A stretch of DNA of 64,000 bases, taken from assembly GCA_900312665.1 (NCBI GenBank), contig ONZQ02000015.1, positions 248,001 through 312,000 of the forward strand. The letters are read 5' to 3'. Both the position numbers and the translations under genes were made by a program. The notes under the pieces were generated by a model. The model was not told the DNA's origin. It worked only from the letters and a program-made list of their open reading frames with translations, and did not search any database. The DNA is from Cephalotrichum gorgonifer (taxonomy: Eukaryota; Ascomycota; Sordariomycetes; Microascales; Microascaceae). Shown piece by piece: positions 23,083 through 32,221 of this stretch. The number at the start of each line of letters is the position of its first letter. Within the stretch, counting starts at the first letter, position 1.

Positions 23083-24333
23083 ATGGCACCCACCTCCGCC
23101 ACCCCGTGCACCGGACTCGGACCTACGAAGCTCCGATCCTCTTGCGATGGCTGTGGGACAGCCAAGGTCAAATGCGACCGCGGACAGCCGGTGTGCGGCC
23201 GCTGCGCAACGCTCGGCCAAGTCTGTGTCTACGGGCCGTCGCTGAGGTTTGGCAAACCGCCGCGGAAGAGGCGTCGTGCTGACTTTGATCGTGCCGCCGA
23301 GCAGCGCAACCGCCCCCGCTTAGCTGCGAGCTTAGAGGAACCGCAGAGTATTAGACCCGGAGATCTCACTCCGATCAATTTCACGGACCCGTTCGCCGGT
23401 ATCTCTCCATTCGCCTGGGACATCGACGCTGCGCTGGCTATTAACGAGGAGAGCCAACTCAGCTCGGTCTCCTTCCCACCACTATCCCTCAGCCAGTGGT
23501 CCCATCTCAATAACCCAGGTCCCCGGGTAGAGATTTCCCGAGATTCCACACTTGAACTTCTCGAGCCTTCGACCCCAAATTCCGACAGCCTAAAATCACA
23601 CAGCTGCCCCCGGGAGTCCTACGAAATCTTCCGTGATCTTATCTGTCCTAGCCCATACCTCCACGCGCCGGAGTCAAACTCGGAAACCGTCTCGGCGCAA
23701 TTCGACGAGGTGCTCCACTTCAACCGGAATGCCATAGAGCGCCTCTCTCGTGTCTTGAAGTGTCCCTGTGCGAAATCCGGCCACCGTGCTATGGTCCACG
23801 CCTCAATTATCTCCCGCGTTCTGATCTGGTATCAGCAGGCAGCGGGGTACTGCCCCGGCCGAGCTCACGGCCCTGTAATTCCCGGTTCGTCGGCGTCCTC
23901 TTGCAGGCCCTCGCCCTCTGCCAAACATCCCTCATCCGAGACGGACGGTGAAGCACGTTCGTTAGTCCGGGCCACGGGGTTTGTTGTGGAACATGTACCC
24001 GTTTCGGTAGGGACATTCAACATCGTGGACCGGAACATGCAGGTTGCATTTAGGAACCAAGTGATTCTGAGCGAGCTTAAGAAGACGGCTGATGTGATTG
24101 AGTCTTTCAGCCGAGGAGGCTTGTCTGAGCCCCCTGCTGGAAGTCGAACGGGTCTGGCCGAGCACCTGGGAGCCTGGCTGAAGAGTGAGCACTCGAGAAT
24201 AGTCGAGATTCTGCGAACGAGGCACGATGACTTTGGCGGGGATCTGGGGGCTCAGATGGGTGTCGCACCCCGGCTAGATAGTTGCGGGTTGGACGCTGAG
24301 TCTGGTTCCCCAGACACTCAAGCTATAGCTTGA
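23083..24333 (+). CDS. AflR-type Zn2Cys6 transcription factor
   Basis: Nuclear regulator of the class that controls secondary-metabolite clusters. Intronless, 416 aa. The zinc cluster at residues 21-48 is C21, C24, C31, C38, C41 and C48 (C-X2-C-X6-C-X6-C-X2-C-X6-C), directly followed by YGPSLRFGKPPRKRR, the basic linker typical of AflR relatives. The C-terminal half (from about residue 185) resembles the AflR regulatory domain, including CPCAKSG and an RNQVILSELKK segment near the end. It is the first of several plus-strand genes (NmrA-like, P450nor, aminotransferase). No strict TCG-N5-CGA AflR site was found by eye in the nearest promoters. A target cluster is not evident because no backbone synthase is in the window. 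Confidence 0.87.
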   Translation: MAPTSATPCTGLGPTKLRSSCDGCGTAKVKCDRGQPVCGRCATLGQVCVYGPSLRFGKPPRKRRRADFDRAAEQRNRPRLAASLEEPQSIRPGDLTPINFTDPFAGISPFAWDIDAALAINEESQLSSVSFPPLSLSQWSHLNNPGPRVEISRDSTLELLEPSTPNSDSLKSHSCPRESYEIFRDLICPSPYLHAPESNSETVSAQFDEVLHFNRNAIERLSRVLKCPCAKSGHRAMVHASIISRVLIWYQQAAGYCPGRAHGPVIPGSSASSCRPSPSAKHPSSETDGEARSLVRATGFVVEHVPVSVGTFNIVDRNMQVAFRNQVILSELKKTADVIESFSRGGLSEPPAGSRTGLAEHLGAWLKSEHSRIVEILRTRHDDFGGDLGAQMGVAPRLDSCGLDAESGSPDTQAIA

Positions 24334-24813
24334 GAAGCGAGCTCCCGCGGACAGCATGGATATTTAAAGAAATAATAGTTTATTCTCTCTAGGGACGTCA
24401 CGACCTTCTTGCAGCTTTTAGAGAGCCTAGTCTGGTATAACTCCGTCATATAGGCATAGCGGCGCGATAGTTGAAGCTAGATTCCGTCTAAGTCCCGTCC
24501 CACCTGTAACATTTGGTCCCATCTTCGGTGACCGAAAACCAGCCCCGATTGGCCCCCGGGCCAAGCTTCGGGGCACAACGATGCGACTACATCCCGGCGA
24601 CTACATCCCGGCGATGGGGATAAAAAGATCTTGCAATGCATGCTTCAGCATGCATTGATGCATTTGTTTTCGACCTGTATATAATTCAACACTTTGCCCT
24701 TTCTTCCATTTCCACCATTCTCTCCCCTAGCCAGCTTTGGAAATATCCTTCACCCTCTACTACGCTGTTCGTCCTTTTCTTCATCAGGTCAACTTGCCTC
24801 ACAAAGACTCGCA
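24334..24813. promoter_or_regulatory. Promoter region of the NmrA-like gene with hairpin
   Basis: About 480 bp between two plus-strand genes. It holds a direct repeat GACTACATCCCGGC (two adjacent copies around 24585-24613) and a perfect 10-bp inverted repeat with a TTCA loop, CAATGCATGC / GCATGCATTG, at 24634-24657. A pyrimidine-rich stretch then leads to the ATG. No gene is seen here. Confidence 0.5.
24634..24657. repeat. 10-bp perfect inverted repeat, 4-nt loop
   Basis: The arms CAATGCATGC and GCATGCATTG around TTCA would form a stable hairpin in DNA or in the 5' leader. It lies about 160 bp before the NmrA-like ATG. Role unknown. Confidence 0.6.
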
Positions 24814-26088
24814 ATGGTTAGAATTGCAGTAGCTGGTGGCTCCGGAGGTTTCTTGTCCCGTCCCCAATCTATAACCCGCTTTGGTCCAGCACTAACGCGT
24901 TCCTACAGAACTTGCCCGTGAGGTCATCGATGTTTTAGTAGCTACCAGGAAGCACGAGATAACCATTCTGACCAGGAATGTGAGTAGACCAAGCAACATC
25001 CTAGAGTGAACTTTAGCCTACTAATGTAAACTACCAGGCTTCTTCAAGGGACAGCACTCCTCACGTCTCTTGGCGCGACGTCGATTACGATAATACGAAT
25101 GACTTGGCTGATGCCCTACGTGGCATCCACACAGTCTTGTCATTCGTCAACCATTTTACCGAGAGCCTTGAGAACAACCCACAAAAGAACCTGATCGATG
25201 CGGCGATTGCGGCCGGCGTGAAGCGTTTTGCGCCCAGCGAATACGGATGGCAAGGCAACCAGTAGCAACAACCCGTACAACAACGGTGGCTAACTTATCG
25301 ACAGTGTCGAGAAAGGAGACTTGCCTTTCTGGGCCGGGAAACGGTGTATAAAAGAGTACCTCGAGAGGGTAAACGAGAACGGAAAAGTGAGAAAGAAACC
25401 CGTATCTATTCCACCCCAAGGATCCATGGTAATTCTGATATCGATCGTAAGGTTCTTGAGTATACCCTCTTCCAGCCGGGACTCTTCATGGACTACCTGG
25501 CGTCCCCACACAAGACAGCAAAATACGTAACTCCACTGGACACCTTTATCGACATTCAGAACGCACGCGCTATCGTAGTCCAAGGTCACGAGGACGCAAT
25601 CATGACCCTGACAAGGGTCCAAGACATTGCCGCCGTTGTCTCTCGCGCGGTTGACTATGACGGCGAGTGGCCTCGCGTAGGCGGCATCAGGGGGAACCGA
25701 GTCACCGTCTCCCAGATAATAGAAATGGGCGAGAAAGTTCGAGGTTCGTCCCCAAACTTAACTTGCCCCCCCACGAAACCGGCAGAAAGCTGGGATATTT
25801 ACACAGGGATCGACAGGGCGTCCTTTCACGGTCGACAAGGTCAAGATCGAAGACCTCAAAGCTGGAGATCTGAAGACGTCGTGGATCCTGGGGGCTCGCC
25901 ACCCTAGCTTCGCCGGAGAAGATGCGGAGCAGCTCGAAGCCATGTTGAAGACGGTTATGGTTAGCACTCTTCTGAGCAGCGCAAAGGGGGCTTGGGACGT
26001 GTCCGACGCGTTTAACAAGATTTTGCCCGACTTTGAGTTCGCCAAGATACATGACTTCCTCGCTGAAGTGTGGGAAGAGAGGCCATAG
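24814..26088 (+). CDS. NmrA-like / isoflavone-reductase-family NAD(P)-binding protein
   Basis: Rossmann-fold protein of the atypical short-chain dehydrogenase group (NmrA, PCBER/isoflavone reductase-like). Model: join(24814..24847, 24909..24979, 25038..25261, 25305..25386, 25452..25743, 25817..26088), 324 aa, five introns of 43-73 nt; the phase closes throughout. The nucleotide-binding motif GGSGELA is near residues 9-15 and is created by the first splice. RFAPSEYG marks the end of the nucleotide-binding half, and VLEYTLFQPGLFMDYL with a following TLTRVQDIAAVV segment marks the substrate half. The 43-nt intron at 25262-25304 is unusually short; an alternative there would be a GC donor a few bases upstream. 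Most homologues reduce small phenolic or metabolite substrates; a regulatory, non-catalytic role as in NmrA is also possible. Confidence 0.8.
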
Positions 26089-26990
26089 TGGTAAAACGCC
26101 CGTCCAGAGTGGGATCACTCGTCAAGCTCTCAAGTAGGCTATATTATCCTCATTATACATCAATATTAAACCAACTTGGTCCTCTCCGTGACATCCGCCA
26201 CCGCCCCCCGAATCTGATATTCAATCAGGTGGAAAAAAGTCGTACCATAATTATTCAAGCCAGCGCGTCCCATTGGCCAAGTTGCGCACTCCCGCAGGAC
26301 GCCAAGTCATGTCGCCGGTAGGACTCGGAGCCGAAAAAAATCTATTCAGCGCTTTGACTTGCCATCAGCAATATTACATCGTATACATTATGCGGTGCAG
26401 CAAGCGGAGCCAATCGTTGCGTGGCGATTTATCATCTAGTATGTAATATCAGCGGCCGCGGCTGGGACAGAACTACATCTCCGCGGGGATATGATGAGAA
26501 ATAAGTTCCCATATCCAGGGCAAGTAGAGGGTCACATGTTAGTTAGAGTGGCTCGGGACACTCGGAGGAGCACGGGTTCGGTTGTAAGGGGGACGGTGGC
26601 GTAAGACCAGGAACAGTGTTGACTGACATCTCGACTGACGTGCGTGCTATTTCCGCGGGGACGGAAACATACCCATTGTTTCATGGAATAACACTGAGAA
26701 ACAGTCAATATTAGGGGAAAATGTGGGGGCAGTCTCACTGTACTGCTCACTAGTAAACTTACTGAGAAACATGTGGCGTACTACCATCATTGAACACATG
26801 CAATGCACGGGTATTGGATCTCATATGATCCGGCTACAGCATATGCTCCCCTTCATAACATTGCAACGGAGTGGTCTGATCTAAGAAAGTCGGAGTATAA
26901 AGCTAATCCAAGTCTCTCACTTGGCCCATCACTTTATCGCCCTAGGAAGATCCCATCCGCGTTTACTATACGATTACCGTATAATCCCGT
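26089..26990. promoter_or_regulatory. Intergenic region and promoter of the P450nor gene
   Basis: About 900 bp with no gene. A TATAAAG box lies at 26896-26902, about 90 bp before the first ATG at 26991. Short GATA-type words are scattered but were not scored. The stretch around 26440-26470 is GC-rich (GCGGCCGCGG). Confidence 0.45.
26896..26902 (+). promoter_or_regulatory. TATA box of the P450nor gene
   Basis: TATAAAG about 90 bp upstream of the first in-frame ATG. This spacing suits transcripts that include the first ATG; transcripts starting further downstream would leave only the second ATG at 27072. Confidence 0.45.
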
Positions 26991-28798
26991 ATGAATCGGA
27001 TTGCATCAAGGTATACACTCTCGAAATTCAAACCGATCTCCTCGATCGGAAAGTTTCGTCCCCTCGCTACCATGGCCAGTTCCGACGCCCCCAGCTTCCC
27101 GTTTCTCCGTGCCTCGGCCCTCGAGCCGCCGGCCGAGTACGCGAAGCTCCGCGAGACACAGCCCGTTTCAAGAATTAAGATGTGGAACGGGGACCTGGCG
27201 TGGTTGGTGACGAAATATGACGACGTGTGTAAGGTGGCTACGGACAATAGGCTGTCCAAGGTAAGTGCGGCATCAGGCCGTGGGAAGAGTAGTACTCTTG
27301 AAGAACTAGGATCGTTTTTTATTGTGCTAATGGAGGGTGATAGCAACGGACCCGGCCGGGTTTCCCGGAGTTGTCGGCCCACGGAGTCGCAGCCGCGAAG
27401 AAGAATAAGCCTACGTTTGTCGACATGGACCCCCCTGAACATATGAAGCAGAGGTGCGTACCCCATCCCGGGCAGAGGAGGGAAAGGGCTACTGTGGGTT
27501 TTCTACTCTAACGGATTGTACAATGATAATCAGGGGAATGGTTGAGCCGCTCTTCACCAAGGCGCACGTCGAGACGCTGAAGCCGTACATCAAGAAGACA
27601 GTCGACGACTTGCTGACGGCGATGATCGCGGGGGGCTGCAAGGAGCCTGTTGACTTGATCGAGAAGTTTGCGCTTCCAGTGCCGTCCTATGTAAGCCCAT
27701 CACCCATCTCAATGTCAACCCCTCTTGGCGCGAGGAGCAGGATGTTAACCCGAAACAGATCATCTATACCATCCTCGGCGTGCCCTTCAAGGACCTCGAG
27801 TACCTGACCACGCAGAACGCCATCCGCACGAACGGCAGCTCTACCGCTTCGGAGGCACAGTCCGCGAACGAGTATGTACGCGGTTACGTCACCATGACTG
27901 ACAGATGCTGATGGATGTTAGTGAACTTCTCCGTTACCTCGGGAACCTCATCGACCAGCGCATGGCCGAGCCGAAGGACGACCTCATCAGCGGCTTGGTG
28001 GAGCAGATGAAGAAAGGCACTCTCCAGAGATCTGATGCCGTGGCAATGGCCTTCCTGATGCTGGTTGCCGGGAACGCGACGATGGTAAACATGATCGGCC
28101 TGGTATGATATGTCCACATCCAATCCCAAGAGTCACCGGGAGGACACAGGCTAATGGGATATCAGGGCGTCGTCGAGCTCCTGAGACACCCCGACCAACT
28201 AAAGAAGCTCATCGCGGATCCGGGACTCGCGCCCAACTTCGTGGAGGAACTATGTCGATACCACACCGCGTCCGCCCTAGCCATGAAGCGGGTCGCTAAG
28301 GAGGACATCGAGCTGGGCGGCCAGGTAACTCAGCCCACAACTCCTAACATACGTAACTCTTTCATGTTCGAGTTTGCTAATATTTGAGGGGGGCATGGGA
28401 TAGAAAATCAAGGCCGGCGAGGGTATCATTGCGTCCAATCAATCCGCCAACAGAGACGCGGATAAGTTCCCGAACCCCAACGACTTCGACATGACCCGCA
28501 AATTCGAGACGGACGGGCTGGGCTTCGGCTTCGGGGAGCACCGGTGCATTGCGGAGACCTTGTCAAAGGCTGAGCTCGGGGCAGTGTTCAGTGAGTCATT
28601 TATCTCTCCCTCCTCCTTTTGAATTCAAGGTTTCGTGTCGGAAAATGTGGTAACTGTGGAGCCTACATGAAGCTAACTATTCCAGGCACTCTATTCCAGA
28701 GACTCCCGAACCTGAGAACTGCTATTCCGATTGAAGACGTTGAGTTTACGCCCCTGGATAGGGATGTTGGGGTCGTGAAGTTGCCTGTTGTTTGGTGA
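26991..28798 (+). CDS. CYP55A: Cytochrome P450nor, fungal nitric oxide reductase (CYP55A)
   Basis: Reduces NO to N2O, taking electrons directly from NAD(P)H without a reductase (denitrification and NO detoxification). Model: join(26991..27260, 27344..27453, 27534..27690, 27759..27871, 27922..28102, 28166..28324, 28404..28590, 28686..28798), 429 aa; all seven introns are GT-AG and in phase. From the second in-frame ATG at 27072 the product is 402 aa, the usual P450nor length. The family is recognised from FVDMDPPEHM, AIRTNGSS, LVAGNATMVNM (I-helix Thr), ELCRYHTASALA and the haem loop GFGFGEHRCIAE, with the ligand Cys at residue 378 (351 in the short form). The 27-residue extension is rich in Arg, Lys and Ser with no acidic residue, like a mitochondrial presequence. 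The family is known in Fusarium to make mitochondrial and cytosolic forms from two starts. Intact. Confidence 0.95.
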
Positions 28799-29243
28799 GC
28801 GATGATCTTCGGTAGCCAGGGTTCCACACGACCCGAAATTCGAGTAGACACATAGACGAAGTTGAGATATATCAAACCCATCTCTCATATAGCAAGCAGA
28901 ATTTCCTATGGTATAAGTACACAATGCTCATGAGCCAAATTCTTAGCCTCAGGGGTTGCCGCCTCGTAGGAGCGCTCTAATCGGACTGTGGTCGAGGTGG
29001 TGCTGCACTCATTGGATCCACTCACACGCAACCCCGCGCTAATTATCGGCGGCGGAGGAGGGGAAAGCACTAGTTACGTAAAGCTCCCGTTGGAAGGGCG
29101 CGAGATGTTCTTGGAAACAAGGGCGAACCCACCTTGGCACTTTCCGACTATTTGTAGCTCGACAAACCTAATCCATGTACCTTCTCTCCACTCAACCAAA
29201 ACACCGCAACTGAACACCCCCTTTCGACACAACGCAAGCTAAG
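28799..29243. other. Intergenic stretch before the aminotransferase
   Basis: About 445 bp between two plus-strand genes. The last 100 bp are C/A-rich, as in fungal 5' leaders. No gene or clear regulatory motif was recognised. Confidence 0.4.
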
Positions 29244-30515
29244 ATGGACCTCTCATTACGAGCCCAGGCAGCAGGCAAGCCGACCCCGGGCGTGTCCCTC
29301 TGGGACATCCTCCAGAACCTCTGGGACCCCGACACCAACACCTCCGGGTTCGTAAGTCTTGGCGTTGCGGAGAACACGCTCATGCACGATGACATCCTCA
29401 AGCACATCCACGCCAGCCTGTCCCTGACGAGCAAAAACCTTACGTACGGAGACGGCTCGAAGCGCCTCCGGGCCGCCATGTCCCGCTTCCTCACGAGGCA
29501 GCTCGCGCCGGTAGAGCCGATCGAGCCGGGCCACATCCTCCTCACGAACGGGTGCAGCTCGGCCATCGAGCACCTCTCCTGGGCGCTCGCCAACCCGGGC
29601 GAGGCCTTCCTCCTCGCGCAGCCGTACTACTGCACCTTTCCCATGGACATCACGCTCCGGACGGGCGTGCACGTCGTCCCCGTGCCCTTCGAGGGCGTGG
29701 ACCCTTTCTCCGTCGGCTGCGTGGAGATGTACGAGGAGGCCCTGGTCCAGGCGCAGCTCGGGGGCACCAGGATCGCGGGCCTGATTCTCTGCAGCCCGCA
29801 TAACCCCCTCGGCAGGTGCTACCCCCGCGAGGTGCTCCTCCGCCTCATGGCGCTGTGCGAGAAGCACGGCATCCACCTCGTCAGCGACGAGATCTACGCG
29901 CTGTCGGTGTGGGAGAACACCGTGGACGAGCACCCGCCCGCCAGCCCCTTCGAGTCGTGCCTGTCCGTCCCGTCCGAGGGCGTCATCGACCCGTCGAGGC
30001 TCCACGTCCTGTGGGGCATGTCGAAGGACTTTGGCGCGAACGGGCTCCGCGTGGGGGCCATAATCTCTCAGCACAACCCCGCGCTGCACGCGGCGCTCGG
30101 GCCGGTGTCGTTATACAGCTCCGTCTCCCAGATGTCGGAGAACGCCACGGCGAGCATCCTCGAGGACGAGGCGTGGCACGACGAGTATCTGGCGAATAAC
30201 CGGCGGAAGCTCTCGTCGTGTTATGAGATAGCGGCCTCGTGGGCGAAGGAGAACGGCATCCCCTACTCGAAGGGCGTCAATGCGGCCCTTTTCTTGTGGG
30301 TGGATTTGGGGGCTGCCTATGTCGCGCGACATCCGGAGGCCGCGGGGGTGGACGTGGACACGATAGTTATGCAGGCGCTTTTGAAGAAAAAGGTGTACCT
30401 GGCGATGGGAAAGGATTTCGGGTCAGAGGTTCCGGGTTGGTTCAGGATTGTTTTCTCCCATCCCGAGGAGTATCTTCGCATGGGGTTGCAGAGGACCATC
30501 GAGGCGTTGGAATAG
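29244..30515 (+). CDS. PLP-dependent aminotransferase, ACC-synthase-like (fold type I)
   Basis: Class I/II aminotransferase family enzyme most like fungal 1-aminocyclopropane-1-carboxylate synthase-like proteins. Intronless, 423 aa. Visible marks: ENTLMHDD near the N-terminus, TYGDGSKRLR, the cofactor-stacking aromatic in AQPYYCTF, CSPHNPLGRCYP (ring-binding Asn), SDEIYALSVW (Asp and Tyr), and the Schiff-base lysine in MSKDFGANGLRVG, Lys261. The C-terminal Arg in WFRIVFSHP should bind the substrate carboxylate. Fungal homologues have been linked to secondary-metabolite clusters and to C-S lyase-type chemistry as well as to ACC synthesis, so the reaction is not settled. Very GC-rich, so long spurious frames occur on the other strand. 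It converges with the bZIP gene, about 110 bp apart. Confidence 0.88.
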   Translation: MDLSLRAQAAGKPTPGVSLWDILQNLWDPDTNTSGFVSLGVAENTLMHDDILKHIHASLSLTSKNLTYGDGSKRLRAAMSRFLTRQLAPVEPIEPGHILLTNGCSSAIEHLSWALANPGEAFLLAQPYYCTFPMDITLRTGVHVVPVPFEGVDPFSVGCVEMYEEALVQAQLGGTRIAGLILCSPHNPLGRCYPREVLLRLMALCEKHGIHLVSDEIYALSVWENTVDEHPPASPFESCLSVPSEGVIDPSRLHVLWGMSKDFGANGLRVGAIISQHNPALHAALGPVSLYSSVSQMSENATASILEDEAWHDEYLANNRRKLSSCYEIAASWAKENGIPYSKGVNAALFLWVDLGAAYVARHPEAAGVDVDTIVMQALLKKKVYLAMGKDFGSEVPGWFRIVFSHPEEYLRMGLQRTIEALE

Positions 30516-30624
30516 TAATTCTCATGAGAATAGTGTGGCCTCCAGCGCTTCAGCACCGGCTGGGAATTGATTATACCGCCGAGGTGCCAGTATCCAGGCA
30601 TTGCGCTTCACCTCGACCAGATCA

Positions 30625-31668
30625 CTATGGGTCGCTGATATACGCCAGGAGACTGAAGAGGGTATCCGTCCTTACTCTGCATCCACCACGCGGTTGGCAC
30701 GACTTGCGGAAGCTGTCCCATAGCCATAGGTCCACGTCTCGAGCACTTACACCCCTGAGGTTTTGTTGCCCGATGAGAATGTAGGCCTCGGAACAAAGCA
30801 TCGTGGACTCTCCGGGGCTGCTGACTTTGGGGTAAATGTCCGATCCAGATTCGAATACGTAGGCAGGGAGCAGGGAAGGTCGTTCCCCGTTAATAGAAGT
30901 GAGAGCCATTTGGTCCGCTGCGGTAACCGCCGATTGTGTATGTGGTGCGGCTGTTGTGTTCTGCATAGTTATAATGCCTGCAACGGCTCGGGGGGTGATG
31001 GTCGTGAGAGTACAGCCAGCATGGCGGATACTTGATTCTGAGGTAGGTTCGATGACCGGGGGCCATAATTGAGTGGCGGTGAGTGACGAGTCGGGTATTT
31101 CGGCGCCATAATCAGGTGCGGATACAGCAGTGGAGAGTTGCGGCCCATCCTCAAGTCTAAATGGTGATTCGTCGAGACCCGGGAAGTCGATTGGCAGAGG
31201 AGTAGGCTGTTCCAACACGTCAAGAGTTTCTGGAATGGATGAAATTCCGGACTGAAGACTGGTTTCAGAAGTGACGGGAAGAAGTGGTGGTATTAAATCA
31301 CTTTCAGTCCGGGGTTGCTGCAGTGTGGCACAGGTGGCATCATTATTATTATGATGACGGCATTCGGCCAACTTGGCTTGGAGGTCCCGAACCTGGTTTC
31401 TGAGCTCCGCGGCGGCCTGTTCTGCCTCGCCAAGCTTGCGCTCCAGCTCCGCAATATATGCCTTCCGACGAGCACGGTGCTGACGTTGGTTGTTGCGGAC
31501 TCGTTCCAGCGTGTGCTGTGCCGAGACCCTTTCTGGCTTAGGCCGTTCTATTACGGGTGGTCTGGGAGCCATGTCGGTTCGTATTCCTGTTTCTTCACAT
31601 CGATCTGTCATCGTATCATTCTGCCCAAACTTTGTGGGGTATTTATTGAGCAACACTCCGTGGGGCAT
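30625..31668 (-). CDS. bZIP transcription factor
   Basis: Nuclear regulator, single exon, up to 347 aa. The basic region RVRNNQRQHRARRKAYI (about residues 57-73) runs straight into a leucine zipper with heptads at ELERKL, AAAELR and LQAKLAE (about 75-105). A Ser/Thr/Pro-rich middle follows. The C-terminus AYILIGQQNLRGVSA...WLWDSFRKS...CRVRTDTLFSLL is a conserved module of a fungal bZIP subclass often found near secondary-metabolite genes. Three in-frame ATGs (31668, 31611, 31572) could start translation; the longest is given, but the zipper is intact from any of them. It is convergent with the aminotransferase gene. Target genes unknown. Confidence 0.85.
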   Translation of the reverse strand: MPHGVLLNKYPTKFGQNDTMTDRCEETGIRTDMAPRPPVIERPKPERVSAQHTLERVRNNQRQHRARRKAYIAELERKLGEAEQAAAELRNQVRDLQAKLAECRHHNNNDATCATLQQPRTESDLIPPLLPVTSETSLQSGISSIPETLDVLEQPTPLPIDFPGLDESPFRLEDGPQLSTAVSAPDYGAEIPDSSLTATQLWPPVIEPTSESSIRHAGCTLTTITPRAVAGIITMQNTTAAPHTQSAVTAADQMALTSINGERPSLLPAYVFESGSDIYPKVSSPGESTMLCSEAYILIGQQNLRGVSARDVDLWLWDSFRKSCQPRGGCRVRTDTLFSLLAYISDP

Positions 31669-32221
31669 GCTTGAACCGATGACATATCGATTTGTTAGTC
31701 AGCTATTTGCACCAATCTGCCACTTCTGAGGGACTGACTGCGCGCACATTCTCAGGCTCCCGATTAGGTGGGTGACTATTATTATTATTCATCGCGCACA
31801 CTGCCTGACCTACTTAACCGCTAATAATTAGGAGCAGCAACCAACTATCGGCAAAACAGGGATACCAGGTTCTAGAGTGGATATCGAAGGCAAGATCTTG
31901 TGGCACAGTGGTGTGTAAAGAGTTAATCACCACCAGGTGCAAGTTGTTGCATAGCCCCCTGTGGTCTATAACATAATCTCTTTCTACTTAGACGGGCATG
32001 TCTAACACAGGTGTTATTATAGTTAAAGGGCGCAAACATTAAATATACAAATACCAGTGACTCCGTCTTATCTGCAAACTAGGTATGCACCTGCGAGAGA
32101 GGCGCCATGCTGTCCTTCCCTTCCAGGCCTCAAACCGAAGGTATGTGAAGGCGTGGGAATTTTGTAGCTGAGGGTGACAATCTGCCAACGCTTGCCTTCC
32201 CAAATATTGGGATTGTGTGTT
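31669..32221. other. Intergenic stretch, AT-rich
   Basis: About 550 bp holding the promoter of the bZIP gene and the 3' end of the large GHKL gene. A short ATT microsatellite lies near 31779-31792. No gene is supported. Confidence 0.4.

Noticed and set aside
25262..25304. GC-AG intron in the NmrA-like gene using the GC at about 25251
   Set aside because: A GT donor at 25262 with a CTAAC branch and GACAG acceptor keeps the frame and needs no rare donor.
29256..30089. A 277-codon open frame on the minus strand opposite the aminotransferase
   Set aside because: It mirrors a very GC-rich gene whose third codon positions avoid A/T, which removes stops from the antisense frame; the product is low-complexity and Arg/Val/Glu-rich with no family likeness.
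23083..31668. A full secondary-metabolite gene cluster
   Set aside because: Regulators and tailoring-type enzymes are present, but no polyketide synthase, peptide synthetase, terpene cyclase or DMATS is found, so only a loose island is claimed.
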